From IMG/VR virus record IMGVR_UViG_3300030331_002327, positions 1 through 27,511 of that record: 27,511 bases of DNA. One strand, 5' to 3'. This stretch comes from a virus. Position 1 is the first letter of the stretch. Each line of letters opens with the position of its first letter. Positions 7,459-14,621 of the stretch are shown here, piece after piece. The notes beneath the pieces are model-generated. The model was not told where the DNA came from. It did not search any database and saw only the letters and a list, made by a program, of their open reading frames with translations. The position numbers and the translations under genes were made by a program.

Positions 7459-8858
7459 TAGACCTCAATCTCTGCCTCTTCGTCATTATCTGTAAAGTCT
7501 CCTGCTACCTCTCCTGGTTGTCCTTCGATTTCTGTATGTACTTGATCTAATATTTGATCATCAAGAACCAAATCAGCAATCTTCTTATCGACCTCATTAG
7601 TGAGAGTATTTGATCTTATGCCCGATGCTTTTAACTGCTGCAAGAAATTTAATTCTTTTTCGTAATCTCGTATGTCAAATGAGTCTGGATAACTTATTTC
7701 AACATCTGGTTTGACACCTTGCCAATCGCAAAAAAACGTCCACATTTGCTCCTCTGCCAGTTCTAATATGTCAGCCTTCTCACTGAGCTTTGCATTGAGT
7801 AATTCAAATTCAGTCTGCATAGCAACTCCAGACTGTGTAATCACCTCAGTTCCGCGAACTGCTCCCATATGAGCCATTCTGTTAATAGCTTCTACTTTAT
7901 CAGAAATTGAATTTCTTACCGCGTCTAAATTAGAGCCACTAGGTTGCATTTGATAGGGTTTTAAACCTTGATCTAAATCATCTGGTAGATTAATGACCGC
8001 ACCAGCTCCAGCACTAGCATCTGTTCCATATGTCTTAACTAATGTGGGATGATTTGAGATTCTTATGAGCTGCTCAATCTCTGAGTATTCTTGATAAATA
8101 CTACGTTGCATATAAGCGACATCTGATAGATCACTAATACCAATACCGCGAACCACTGATCTTTGTGCTGGTACGAAAACAGCGGGTATCTTACCCAATG
8201 CGTTTTCTACCGAATCAATGAGCGTTTCTGTTTCGTGATTGATTACTCGATACGTATCAATTTTTTCTCGTGTAAATACTTTGTAGTAAGTTTCTTTTTC
8301 TGTTTCAGACAGATATTGAATAGATTCACGAACCTTTAGATATGAAAGAACAAACCGACCCGATGCACTGCGTTCATATTTCCAATCAAACACGTTTTCT
8401 GGCGTAAACAATGTTACATAAGGGCGTATATCTTGATCTAACTCCTCGGCTTTTGTCTGTGCGTTAGAACGTGGTTTATCAACAATAATCCATACATTGC
8501 CATACACGCTCGACCAAATTTGTGCAGTTCTCAAAAAAGCATTGAGTGAACGACCATCTAAATCAGCATCATTAATAAACGATTCGAGTGCTCTATCGTT
8601 TGCCAAACTATTGTAATTTCTTGTAGGTGGAACTCTCCAAAGAAAACTGGAGTAAATGTGTACGATATTACGACAATGGTTATCGATTGCTGTTAGGTCG
8701 ATACGTCTAGCGTAAGAATCTTTGTCCTCGTTTACATATCGAGTAAGGTATTGTCCGTCTTTATAATCTTGTCCACCCATGTAAGAGCGCAGAAAAAACT
8801 CCCATGATTCTTTATTATCATCGTAGTCTTTTGATGTGTATTCAATGTCTGTTTGCAT
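7458..8858 (-). CDS. Portal protein
   Basis: 466 residues, typical portal size. It begins MQTDIEYTSKDYDDNKESWE and contains YVNEDKDSYARRIDLTAIDN, SSFLWRVPP, then SVYGNVWIIVDKPRSN and YVTLFTPENVFDWKYERSAS, a layout shared with DUF4055-type portals. A long helical crown/stem part (EYSEIEQLIRISNHPTLVKT, SDKVEAINRMAHMGAVRGTE, ELAEEQMWTFFCDWQ) follows. The end is acidic (DFTDNDEEAEIEV). It lies between the large terminase and the minor head protein. The portal forms the 12-fold DNA entry ring and docks the terminase. Confidence 0.9.
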   Translation of the reverse strand: MQTDIEYTSKDYDDNKESWEFFLRSYMGGQDYKDGQYLTRYVNEDKDSYARRIDLTAIDNHCRNIVHIYSSFLWRVPPTRNYNSLANDRALESFINDADLDGRSLNAFLRTAQIWSSVYGNVWIIVDKPRSNAQTKAEELDQDIRPYVTLFTPENVFDWKYERSASGRFVLSYLKVRESIQYLSETEKETYYKVFTREKIDTYRVINHETETLIDSVENALGKIPAVFVPAQRSVVRGIGISDLSDVAYMQRSIYQEYSEIEQLIRISNHPTLVKTYGTDASAGAGAVINLPDDLDQGLKPYQMQPSGSNLDAVRNSISDKVEAINRMAHMGAVRGTEVITQSGVAMQTEFELLNAKLSEKADILELAEEQMWTFFCDWQGVKPDVEISYPDSFDIRDYEKELNFLQQLKASGIRSNTLTNEVDKKIADLVLDDQILDQVHTEIEGQPGEVAGDFTDNDEEAEIEV

Positions 8859-8859
8859 A

Positions 8860-10092
8860 TTATGTCCAACGCTTTGGTTGCTCTACGTCATAGATTGTCT
8901 GAACTGGGAATAAATAGGAAACTAAATAACCCAGAGCATCATTCATATGATCGTAACCGTCATCTTTATTGGGTATTGAAGTACCCTCTTTGTAAGTCTG
9001 CCTTTCAAGGGATTTAATCACTTGTTTGCAGTTCGCTGTTATAAATAGATGCCTTTCGCCATCTGCCGCTTTTAAACGTGCGTTTACGCTGTTAATCCGA
9101 TCTCTTACGACATCGTGTTTTGATTTTGCTTTAACGTGGAATCCAGCGTTTTGCAAAATGCTCAAATCTGTTCTACCACCCGCACTGGTTTTCCTTTGTC
9201 TTGCAGCGGGGTCTGGAAATATCACTATTTGTCTATGTGGATAGCGATGGTTAATCTCTTTTACCATCTCATCTGTGTTTGATCCATAGATGACAATTTC
9301 ATCAACGCAAGTCAGTGTATTTCCTTTACGTATGGCAACAACCGCACTCATAGGGTCAGTGTTAAAGTCCATCCCAATCAACAAAATTTCGTGTTGATGT
9401 TTCGCAGTTGCGATTACTGTCTCTTCTCTCGCAAAGTTATAATAAATAAGACCACTATAAGTAACAAACGCAGCCTCATATTCTTGCTTAAAGGTGCGCT
9501 CATCTAAATCTGATTTGGCTTGGTCAATCTCATCTGGGAGTACGTTTTCCCCCTCGATGGTCGTATATTGAAACGATGCCCATTCATCTTGTTTATCAAC
9601 ACCTTTTGCCCATAAATCATAGAAATGATTACGCCCTTTCGGTGTACCAATAAATAATGCTCTAGTTGGTGATTCGTTAGAGTGCCTATCTGATAAAGAG
9701 GGTCGTAATACCTCAAACCACGCCTCTGGGCGCATATCTGCAAACTCATCTAATACACAAAAATCTAACGCTCTGCCTCGTAAATTATTAGGTTTTTCTG
9801 CGCCTTTTAAATAGATTATTGATCCATTGATAAGCGTTATGGTCAATGCTGTTTCATTTGTTTTAGCAATGTATTCCTCTGGAATCATATCTAAAAGCAT
9901 CTGCCACTGTATTTCTTTACTCATTCCGTAAGTGGGTGAGCAGTAGAAACAGTTTTTATTGTTTCCAGAAATGGCTGCTCGTAATAATTCAGCAGCGGCT
10001 AGATATGTTTTGCCAAATCGCCTACCCGCAACAACCGTTCTGAATCTTGCGTTGTTTAGAAATATCTCACTTTGTGGGAGCGTTAGCTGCAC
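8860..10092 (-). CDS. terL: Terminase large subunit (ATPase-nuclease)
   Basis: 410 residues. ATPase domain: Walker A VVAGRRFGKTY with K28/T29, a motor region with YCSPTYGMSK, Walker B VLDEFADM with D115 and E116, and coupling motif LFIGTPKG. RNase H-like nuclease domain: acidic residues at D242 (LLIGMDFNTDP), D294 (IFPDP) and the final DHMNDALGYL (D381, D385). All catalytic positions expected of TerL are present. It packages DNA through the portal, encoded directly downstream on the operon. The start overlaps the small subunit by 26 bases. Confidence 0.96.
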   Translation of the reverse strand: MQLTLPQSEIFLNNARFRTVVAGRRFGKTYLAAAELLRAAISGNNKNCFYCSPTYGMSKEIQWQMLLDMIPEEYIAKTNETALTITLINGSIIYLKGAEKPNNLRGRALDFCVLDEFADMRPEAWFEVLRPSLSDRHSNESPTRALFIGTPKGRNHFYDLWAKGVDKQDEWASFQYTTIEGENVLPDEIDQAKSDLDERTFKQEYEAAFVTYSGLIYYNFAREETVIATAKHQHEILLIGMDFNTDPMSAVVAIRKGNTLTCVDEIVIYGSNTDEMVKEINHRYPHRQIVIFPDPAARQRKTSAGGRTDLSILQNAGFHVKAKSKHDVVRDRINSVNARLKAADGERHLFITANCKQVIKSLERQTYKEGTSIPNKDDGYDHMNDALGYLVSYLFPVQTIYDVEQPKRWT

Positions 10093-10447
10093 GACTGTCT
10101 AATGTAATATTGATAGGTGGTATTTCTTTAACTTCGGTTTCTTCTTCTTTCCAGTGCGCTTGGGTTTTTAAATAAAAGATATTAGCTGTGACGTTCCCGT
10201 CCATTGCTAATTTAACTAAATTATTACCCATATTCGCTATTTGTTTTATGCGTCCTTTTTTATATGAGGCGTAAACTTCGGGTTGACGTTTTTCAATTTG
10301 CTTTAGTGTTGTTAATGAAATACCAAAATAATCAGCTATTTGTTGTTTGGTTAATACACTTGCAAGTGCTTCAAGCTCTATTATCTGTATATCGGATAAT
10401 TCTGCTTTTGGTCTGCCCCCACCTTCGCCTTGCTTTCCGCGCTTCAT
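10067..10447 (-). CDS. terS: Terminase small subunit
   Basis: 126 residues. The N-terminal GRPKAELSDIQIIELEALAS followed by LTKQQIADYFGISLTTLKQI is a helix-turn-helix as found in small terminases, which recognise the packaging site. The rest is helical (KGRIKQIANMGNNLVKLAMD) with AHWKEEETEVKE, typical of the W-x-E region near the C-terminus. It lies immediately upstream of and overlaps the large subunit. Confidence 0.85.
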   Translation of the reverse strand: MKRGKQGEGGGRPKAELSDIQIIELEALASVLTKQQIADYFGISLTTLKQIEKRQPEVYASYKKGRIKQIANMGNNLVKLAMDGNVTANIFYLKTQAHWKEEETEVKEIPPINITLDSRAANAPTK

Positions 10448-10605
10448 TTCTTTATTAATTTCTGTACCGTATCTGATTCAAAAATTCTTATACCTAACCA
10501 AACAATCGTAAATAAACTTGCAATCGGTGGTAGCCATTGAGCTAGTGATAATACACCAGTTCCCGCTGCAACGTAATCAATTATGTCTTTTGTCTCACTC
10601 GTCAT
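10444..10605 (-). CDS. Small membrane protein, holin-like candidate
   Basis: 53 residues from ATG at 10605 (MTSETKDIIDYVAAGTGVL), a start that overlaps the endolysin stop by 11 bases. An earlier frame start is less likely because it would overlap more. One clear hydrophobic segment (about residues 22-38, LPPIASLFTIVWLGIRI) follows a short acidic amphipathic N-terminus; the C-terminus is basic. Its position right after an endolysin suggests a holin or holin-related membrane protein. A second holin-like gene exists at 17863, so the division of labour is unknown. Confidence 0.65.
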   Translation of the reverse strand: MTSETKDIIDYVAAGTGVLSLAQWLPPIASLFTIVWLGIRIFESDTVQKLIKK

Positions 10606-11071
10606 CTGATTTCTTCTTTGGTTTGCTATCAAAATAATCTATTTTTCCTGTATCAAATAAATGCGCCTCTGATTTTCTTCTACGCTCTAACCCTTTTGAC
10701 AGCTTACCTTTCACCAGATTCCATCTGACTAATTCTTTTGTAACACCTTCCAAATCGTTGCTATTCATTACTAATAACATGGTTGATCGCCTTAACGCTC
10801 CACAACCTAAATTAAAACACCAGGATACGATAGCATCCCATTGATGCTGTAATAACTCGACCCTTATTAATCTAGTCATATGAGTTTCGATCATTTGTAT
10901 ATCATATAATAAATTTTGATCAGCCTCTTTTTGTGTAACTTTATCGCCTTCTTGTACGTGTTTTGTGTGACCGTATCCATGCGTCCAAACATTTGCTGAA
11001 CACTCATATGCTTCGAGTTTGCATCCTTCAAAATGTTTAATTAAATCAATACCTTGCTGTGATGTTCTCAT
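10595..11071 (-). CDS. Endolysin, GH24 lysozyme with E-C-T triad
   Basis: 158 residues from ATG at 11071, chosen because GGAGGT lies 7 bases upstream. Earlier in-frame starts lack such a site. It begins MRTSQQGIDLIKHFEGCKLE and continues to HGYGHTKHV. The catalytic Glu is E15; 8 residues later is C24 (in AYECSANVW) where the T4 enzyme has Asp, and 5 further is T30, which fits the E-8-[DC]-5-T rule of P22-type phage lysozymes. It cleaves peptidoglycan glycan strands. No signal peptide or signal-anchor is visible, so release needs a holin. First coding gene of the late transcript. Confidence 0.92.
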   Translation of the reverse strand: MRTSQQGIDLIKHFEGCKLEAYECSANVWTHGYGHTKHVQEGDKVTQKEADQNLLYDIQMIETHMTRLIRVELLQHQWDAIVSWCFNLGCGALRRSTMLLVMNSNDLEGVTKELVRWNLVKGKLSKGLERRRKSEAHLFDTGKIDYFDSKPKKKSDDE

Positions 11072-11094
11072 TAATAGAACCTCCATAATATTTA

Positions 11095-11126
11095 GGGCAA
11101 CGGTTCGGGAGCGAGACACGTTACCC
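11095..11126 (-). promoter_or_regulatory. Hairpin in the endolysin leader
   Basis: On the minus strand GGGTAACG can pair with CGTTGCCC (8 bp with one G-U), enclosing a 16-nt loop that contains TCG CTCC CGA, which can form a small inner stem. There is no T-run, so it is not a terminator. It lies just upstream of the endolysin ribosome site and may stabilise the mRNA or tune lysis timing. Only predicted by eye. Confidence 0.45.
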
Positions 11127-11153
11127 AAGGTTTAATAAAAAACCTGAAATCAC

Positions 11154-11177
11154 AAAAAACCGCCCACGAGGGGCGGT
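11154..11177 (-). terminator. Intrinsic terminator in the late leader (tR'-like)
   Basis: On the minus strand ACCGCCC pairs with GGGCGGT (7 bp, 5-nt loop), followed by six T. It stands about 50 nt after the predicted late transcription start and upstream of endolysin. It would stop both read-through from the early operon and transcripts of the late promoter unless an antiterminator acts. Confidence 0.88.
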
Positions 11178-11234
11178 CATATTTGGGGATATACAAATAA
11201 AAATTAAGAACTAAAACTATCGCTAGTTTGGGAC

Positions 11235-11263
11235 TTTATAACAAATTTTGTGAGGGTTGTAAA
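11235..11263 (-). promoter_or_regulatory. Late promoter (pR'-like), sigma70 type
   Basis: On the minus strand TTTACA (11258-11263) and TATAAA (11235-11240) are separated by exactly 17 bases, each one mismatch from consensus. The -35 follows the stop of the 52-residue gene at once. The start is expected near 11228, and the terminator follows about 50 nt later. The next genes in this direction are endolysin, terminase and structure. No other promoter of this quality was seen by eye in the window. Confidence 0.72.
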
Positions 11264-11422
11264 CTATTTACCAACTCGCCTCATTGCTAACTTATGCGCC
11301 TCTGTAAACGTCATTCCAGCAAGCATTTGTTTACGCATAAAATCCATATGTTTTTTTGTATGATGTTGGGAGTGCCTACGCATTGCGCTTTCTTGTCTTT
11401 TTGTCAATTTTTTTATTGCCAT
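11264..11422 (-). CDS. Small basic protein with TFTEAHKLAMRRVG motif
   Basis: 52 residues. It begins MAIKKLTKRQESAMRRHSQH, has the repeated His/Lys stretch HHTKKHMDFMRKQML, and ends MTFTEAHKLAMRRVGK. The pattern L-T-x-R-Q-E-x-A-x-x-R-H-S-x-H-H-T-x-x-H-M-x-x-M-R occurs in small phage proteins of unknown function. Ribosome site AGAGGT lies 7 bases before the ATG. It is the last gene before the late promoter, whose -35 touches its stop codon. No function can be given. Confidence 0.7.
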   Translation of the reverse strand: MAIKKLTKRQESAMRRHSQHHTKKHMDFMRKQMLAGMTFTEAHKLAMRRVGK

Positions 11423-11432
11423 TTTGTAACCT

Positions 11433-12284
11433 CTAATCGTGACATAAACAATCTAAACTTTCTTCATGTTCAAATAAATTAAGTTGATTTTCTTTTAAAG
11501 TTTTCATTTCAGCAAACGAAATATCATATTTAAATGTTTTTTTTGTTTTATTTTCTTGTTTTATCCACCAATCAGCAAGTTTTGGTTGTTTACTCATTAT
11601 GTGCATAAGTTGTTTTTTTCCTTTTAAAAAACATAAATCACAATTACCTAATATTGTATGTCCATTCGATGCAATTAAATTTAAATCAAAGTTATTATTA
11701 TTCCAAAAATTTTGCACATCATGTTTTGTTGTTTTTGCATCGTACAAAGGACATAAAAAATCTTGATTTTCTTTTCTTGCTTTTACCCTATGTACTCGGT
11801 GTGGTTCGTCAAATCGCAAACCTAAAATATGATCTGGATTTTCTAAATTATTAATTTTTTCAAACCATTTAATTGCTCTTTGTTTTAACAAAAAAGTGCA
11901 GAAACGATTTGTCATATTAGGTAATTTTTTATAATAATTAATTAATTTTTCAAAAGGTTCACCATTTCGTGAACATTGATCAAAATTTGTTTCTTTGTAT
12001 TTAAATTTCCATTCTCTGCTTGTTTCGTTTGGTTTATACCCATCAGACTGAATCGAATCAAACTCAATCCAATTAATTTTGACATTCCATTTATTTTGGC
12101 AATCTTCTACAAAATTATACGTTTGATCAATTTCTTTTCCAGTGTTTGCAAAAACAACATGGCAATTTTTTGGCAAAACATTTTCGTGTGCTTCTAAAAT
12201 TTTTTTTAACATAAATCCAGATGTGCGACCCCCACTAAAACTTATGATGGAATCGTTTTTTAAAAAAAATGGGTTTTTAATCAT
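11433..12284 (-). CDS. PP-loop ATPase of the PAPS-reductase family
   Basis: 283 residues, notably AT-rich with many Lys, Asn and Phe. The PP-loop SFSGGRTSG is at residues 15-23. Further family features: VVFANTGKE, an NRFCTFLLKQRAIKW stretch (C129, a C-x-x-x-L-K region that binds substrate in this family), GLRFDEPHRV, and a Cys-rich C-terminal part (C178 in FLCPL, C215-x-x-C218 in GNCDLCFLKG, C279-x-C281 at the end) that may hold an Fe-S cluster or zinc. The family activates sulfate or adenylates tRNA/DNA substrates. In a phage, DNA or tRNA sulfur modification or a nucleotide role are possible; none is shown. It overlaps the Q-like gene by 4 bases. Confidence 0.8.
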   Translation of the reverse strand: MIKNPFFLKNDSIISFSGGRTSGFMLKKILEAHENVLPKNCHVVFANTGKEIDQTYNFVEDCQNKWNVKINWIEFDSIQSDGYKPNETSREWKFKYKETNFDQCSRNGEPFEKLINYYKKLPNMTNRFCTFLLKQRAIKWFEKINNLENPDHILGLRFDEPHRVHRVKARKENQDFLCPLYDAKTTKHDVQNFWNNNNFDLNLIASNGHTILGNCDLCFLKGKKQLMHIMSKQPKLADWWIKQENKTKKTFKYDISFAEMKTLKENQLNLFEHEESLDCLCHD

Positions 12285-12811
12285 CGTAAACCTAATTTAA
12301 TAATTTCTTGAATATCACTCTCTAGCATCGAATAATGAACTAATAACTTTGCTAATCTTGGTTTCCAAATCTTTCGGCTGCGCCATTGCGATACCGATAA
12401 TAATTTTGCTAGTTTTCTAATTGAAATATCTTTTTCTCCCACACCTATACATGATGGACAAACAATCATGGTATTTTTACTTGGTACGTGTCCAGTTCCC
12501 TTGCATTTGTTACATCTTGGGTTTTTGATTGATATCTGTAAAGCAACCAACCCTAAAATATGGGGTGTAAATTCACTTTCCGTTTTGTGTAAATCAAAAT
12601 TTTCTTTTTTAGCCAATTGAATAGCGTAAGTATTTAACTCTGCTTTCACATTTTCATCTAATGCAAACTTTGCTAATCCAAAGAGATAGGTAAATCTATC
12701 GCAATGAGCTAATGCAGCGGCAACATCTGACGGTGTAATCGTTTGAGTTCCTTTGCTTACTTGCTGTAAAGGTGGTGAACCCGCTGCAAGCATCGCCAAT
12801 AACTCACTCAT
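12281..12811 (-). CDS. Q-like late antiterminator candidate (zinc-finger protein)
   Basis: 176 residues. The centre has two Cys pairs in a DnaJ-like setting: RCNKCKGTGHV (C100, C103) and CPSCIGVG (C118, C121), so one zinc is likely bound. A helix-turn-helix-like stretch IRKLAKLLSVSQWRSRKIWK follows. This Cys pairs plus C-terminal DNA-binding helices layout fits phage 82-type Q antiterminators. It sits just upstream of the PP-loop gene, a small basic gene and the late promoter/terminator. The function is inferred from layout and domain pattern, not from close sequence identity. Confidence 0.62.
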   Translation of the reverse strand: MSELLAMLAAGSPPLQQVSKGTQTITPSDVAAALAHCDRFTYLFGLAKFALDENVKAELNTYAIQLAKKENFDLHKTESEFTPHILGLVALQISIKNPRCNKCKGTGHVPSKNTMIVCPSCIGVGEKDISIRKLAKLLSVSQWRSRKIWKPRLAKLLVHYSMLESDIQEIIKLGLR

Positions 12812-12944
12812 CTTTTTTTTCCGCTTTTAATTTTTTAATTCGTTCTAAAAAATCAATCGCTGTTTGCAAATTATCAACGGTATATTCTGACTGTATCTCA
12901 ACTTTTACTTTATGAGCATTGTAAATAATTTCTTTAAAGGACAT
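12804..12944 (-). CDS. Small helical protein, 46 residues, unknown function
   Basis: It reads MSFKEIIYNAHKVKVEIQSE and then YTVDNLQTAIDFLERIKKLK, ending AEKKDE. GAGGTG lies 5 bases upstream of the ATG. Its TGA falls inside the first codons of the Q-like gene (8-base overlap), so the two are probably translated together. The C-terminal half is an amphipathic helix with alternating hydrophobic and basic residues. I do not recognise the family. Confidence 0.65.
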   Translation of the reverse strand: MSFKEIIYNAHKVKVEIQSEYTVDNLQTAIDFLERIKKLKAEKKDE

Positions 12945-12952
12945 ATCGCACC

Positions 12953-13333
12953 TCAATTATATGATATTGGTTGATATAACTCGTCTCGCTCCATCTTTTT
13001 AAATTCTTCTCTGTAATGCTTTGAAATTTCTGCTCTTAACGCCTTATTTGTTTGCATTTTCACATTCCATTTTTCGCGTAAAATATCTAAATGTCCTTTT
13101 CCTAAATATGTCTCTAGCCAATTAGTGAACTCTAATGGGTTTTCTGTATATTTGCGATGACAAGAATGACACATACATACTGCATTATCTAAACTCCATC
13201 GCACTGATTTGGCAGCTCTACCGAAAATATGACAACACTCCATTCTGCCTTTTTGATGACAATTTTCGCACGTATAAGCGGCTTTCGCTCTGACAACATC
13301 GCTAAACCATTTATCAGCTGCATCTCTTTTCAT
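12953..13333 (-). CDS. HNH-type zinc protein, NinG-like
   Basis: 126 residues. The N-terminal half carries two Cys pairs (TCENCHQKG with C22/C25; VCMCHSCHRKY with C55/C58) that would bind zinc, and between them ECCHIFGR with H35, then N50 and H59, the arrangement of an HNH nuclease core. The pattern C-x-x-C ... C-x-H-I-x-G-R ... N-x-x-x-x-C-x-x-C-H resembles lambda NinG/Rap and related HNH proteins. It overlaps the methyltransferase 3-prime end by 20 bases. With NinB-like and Q-like neighbours a recombination role is more likely than a homing nuclease, but this is inference. Confidence 0.72.
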   Translation of the reverse strand: MKRDAADKWFSDVVRAKAAYTCENCHQKGRMECCHIFGRAAKSVRWSLDNAVCMCHSCHRKYTENPLEFTNWLETYLGKGHLDILREKWNVKMQTNKALRAEISKHYREEFKKMERDELYQPISYN

Positions 13334-14141
13334 TTTGCTCTAACAACTTTTGATTTAGTGTCAACCATGCTTTTGCAGCTGTTTGGGGAACGACTCCGTT
13401 GCCCAATAATCTAAGTCTGTCCACTTTGTAGGGATACCCATCATCTGCTCTACCCATTCTGGGTTTAAGTCGTGCATTTTCCCAATTATGGGCTTTACTT
13501 CCTCTTTTTGCGGGAAAATCCTTACTTGAACTGGTAGACCAGGTGAATCTCGATTGTGCGCTGACGCAATATCTCCATCGTCTCTTGAATCTCGCGCCAC
13601 TGGCGTAGCCCAAAATAAAAACTCTTTTTCTGTGGTGACTTGCTCCAACTTCACTCGCTGAGAATATTCCAAACGTGCTTGCATAACCCATTGACTCCAA
13701 ATCTTCGATGACATCTCGCAATCCAAGTGTGATATGTCCTTCAACATTTTCAAAGAAACACCAAATAGGTCTAATTGTTTTGATGTGTTCTCGTATGTAC
13801 TCCCAAAGGTGTCTTGGGTCTTTGTTACCTCTTCTTTTACCACCAGTTGCCAATGAGAATGGTTGACATGGATAGCCTCCAGTAATGACGCTAACTTTGT
13901 CTCGAAAGATGTGCGATGGAAAGGTTTTAATATCCGAGTAAATAGTTGCTGCATCCAACTGATTCGATTCCATCTTAGCAACCAAGTTTGCAATCGCGTA
14001 AGCTTCGATCTCCACATAAGTGATGACTCGATGTTTAAACCCAGCAATGTCAAGTCCTCTTTCGATTCCACCATATCCAGAGCAAAATGAGAGGACAGTG
14101 GGTGCGTTTTTGGTATGATCCACATAACTAGTTTTTTCCAT
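13314..14141 (-). CDS. DNA (cytosine-5) methyltransferase
   Basis: 275 residues with the expected motifs in order: I SFCSGYGGIERGL (about 18-30), IV GGYPCQPFSLATGG with the catalytic C92, VI FFENVEG (129-135), VIII ASHHRKRVFILG (167-178), and X LRLLGNGVVPQTAAKAW (243-259). The target recognition part between VIII and X is short. The motif IX/X block GRADDGYPYKVDRLRLLGNG matches the common phage form. It would methylate C5 of cytosine in a short specific sequence, protecting phage DNA from host restriction. A second long frame overlaps the gene (see 13361-14170). Confidence 0.93.
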   Translation of the reverse strand: MEKTSYVDHTKNAPTVLSFCSGYGGIERGLDIAGFKHRVITYVEIEAYAIANLVAKMESNQLDAATIYSDIKTFPSHIFRDKVSVITGGYPCQPFSLATGGKRRGNKDPRHLWEYIREHIKTIRPIWCFFENVEGHITLGLRDVIEDLESMGYASTFGIFSASEVGASHHRKRVFILGYASGARFKRRWRYCVSAQSRFTWSTSSSKDFPAKRGSKAHNWENARLKPRMGRADDGYPYKVDRLRLLGNGVVPQTAAKAWLTLNQKLLEQNEKRCS

Positions 14142-14170
14142 CTAAAAAATTTTCTCTGTGATTCCTTCAA
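13361..14170 (-). CDS. Overlapping reading frame across the methyltransferase gene with its own methyltransferase-like C-terminus
   Basis: A 269-codon frame, +1 relative to the methyltransferase frame, runs over the gene without a stop, beginning with a TTG codon. Its first two thirds look like a shadow. Its end does not: FWATPVARDSRDDGD (from residue 186) and LNPEWVEQMMGIPTKWTDLD (235-254), then a short FPKQLQKHG tail, fit the W-x-T-P-x-A-x-D and L-N-P-E-W-V-E-x-x-M-G-x-P-x-x-W-T-D-L motifs that end another class of phage C5-methyltransferases. Both C-termini lie on the same DNA. Whether this frame is translated, alone or by a +1 shift from the main frame, is unknown. Confidence 0.35.
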   Translation of the reverse strand: MKESQRKFFRWKKLVMWIIPKTHPLSSHFALDMVESKEDLTLLGLNIESSLMWRSKLTRLQTWLLRWNRISWMQQLFTRILKPFHRTSFETKLASLLEAIHVNHSHWQLVVKEEVTKTQDTFGSTYENTSKQLDLFGVSLKMLKDISHLDCEMSSKIWSQWVMQARLEYSQRVKLEQVTTEKEFLFWATPVARDSRDDGDIASAHNRDSPGLPVQVRIFPQKEEVKPIIGKMHDLNPEWVEQMMGIPTKWTDLDYWATESFPKQLQKHG

Positions 14171-14621
14171 ACCTTGGGTCTGTTAATTGATATTTCTGCC
14201 CCATTACTTTTTTAAAATCAGACATATATTGACTCATTTCAGCGTTTGTCATCAGTGAGGTGACGGGCAGAAAATCCATCGCTGTCATTTTTTCCTCGTA
14301 GGTTACACAAACTTTTTCTAAACGTAACCAATGCTCATTAAATTTGTCATGCTGTCTCATAATTGGGACACCCCATTTATATTTGGCAAGTGCCTTCACC
14401 TCTCCTGGTGTATATTCCCCACCTTGTTTAGAAACATCTGCATACCATCGATGACTCAAATTATTGATTGCTTTTGATCGAGATATTTTTCTATCACTGA
14501 CTTTTACAAAAAGTGGTTTATCTTTTGATAGCTCTAACTTATTGAGTTCATTGACAAAATTTTCTCTTTGCCATTCGTTAGTTAAATAATATGGGAATTG
14601 CATAAGACCTAAACTAGACAA
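14142..14621 (-). CDS. NinB-like recombination protein
   Basis: 159 residues. It begins MSSLGLMQFPYYLTNEWQRE; the core has KPLFVKVSDRKISRSKAINN and LSHRWYADVSKQGGEYTPGE, then VKALAKYKWGVPIM, which corresponds to the NinB family layout (V-x-I-x-x-x-K-x-R-S-x-x-Q/I-N-x-L-x-H-x-W-x-x-x-I/V-x-x-Q). NinB binds single-stranded DNA and works with the Red/ORF pathway in lambda. It overlaps the 87-residue HTH gene by 8 bases and ends next to the methyltransferase start. Confidence 0.65.
   Translation of the reverse strand: MSSLGLMQFPYYLTNEWQRENFVNELNKLELSKDKPLFVKVSDRKISRSKAINNLSHRWYADVSKQGGEYTPGEVKALAKYKWGVPIMRQHDKFNEHWLRLEKVCVTYEEKMTAMDFLPVTSLMTNAEMSQYMSDFKKVMGQKYQLTDPRFEGITEKIF

Noticed and set aside
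9026-9749. Frames opposite or inside the terminase gene (72 and 81 codons)
   Set aside because: Shadow frames of a highly conserved gene with no independent signal.
11095-11126. Region resembling a tRNA (GGTTCGG-like stretch with paired ends)
   Set aside because: No anticodon arm, D arm or 7-bp acceptor in the right spacing; it fits a simple hairpin instead.
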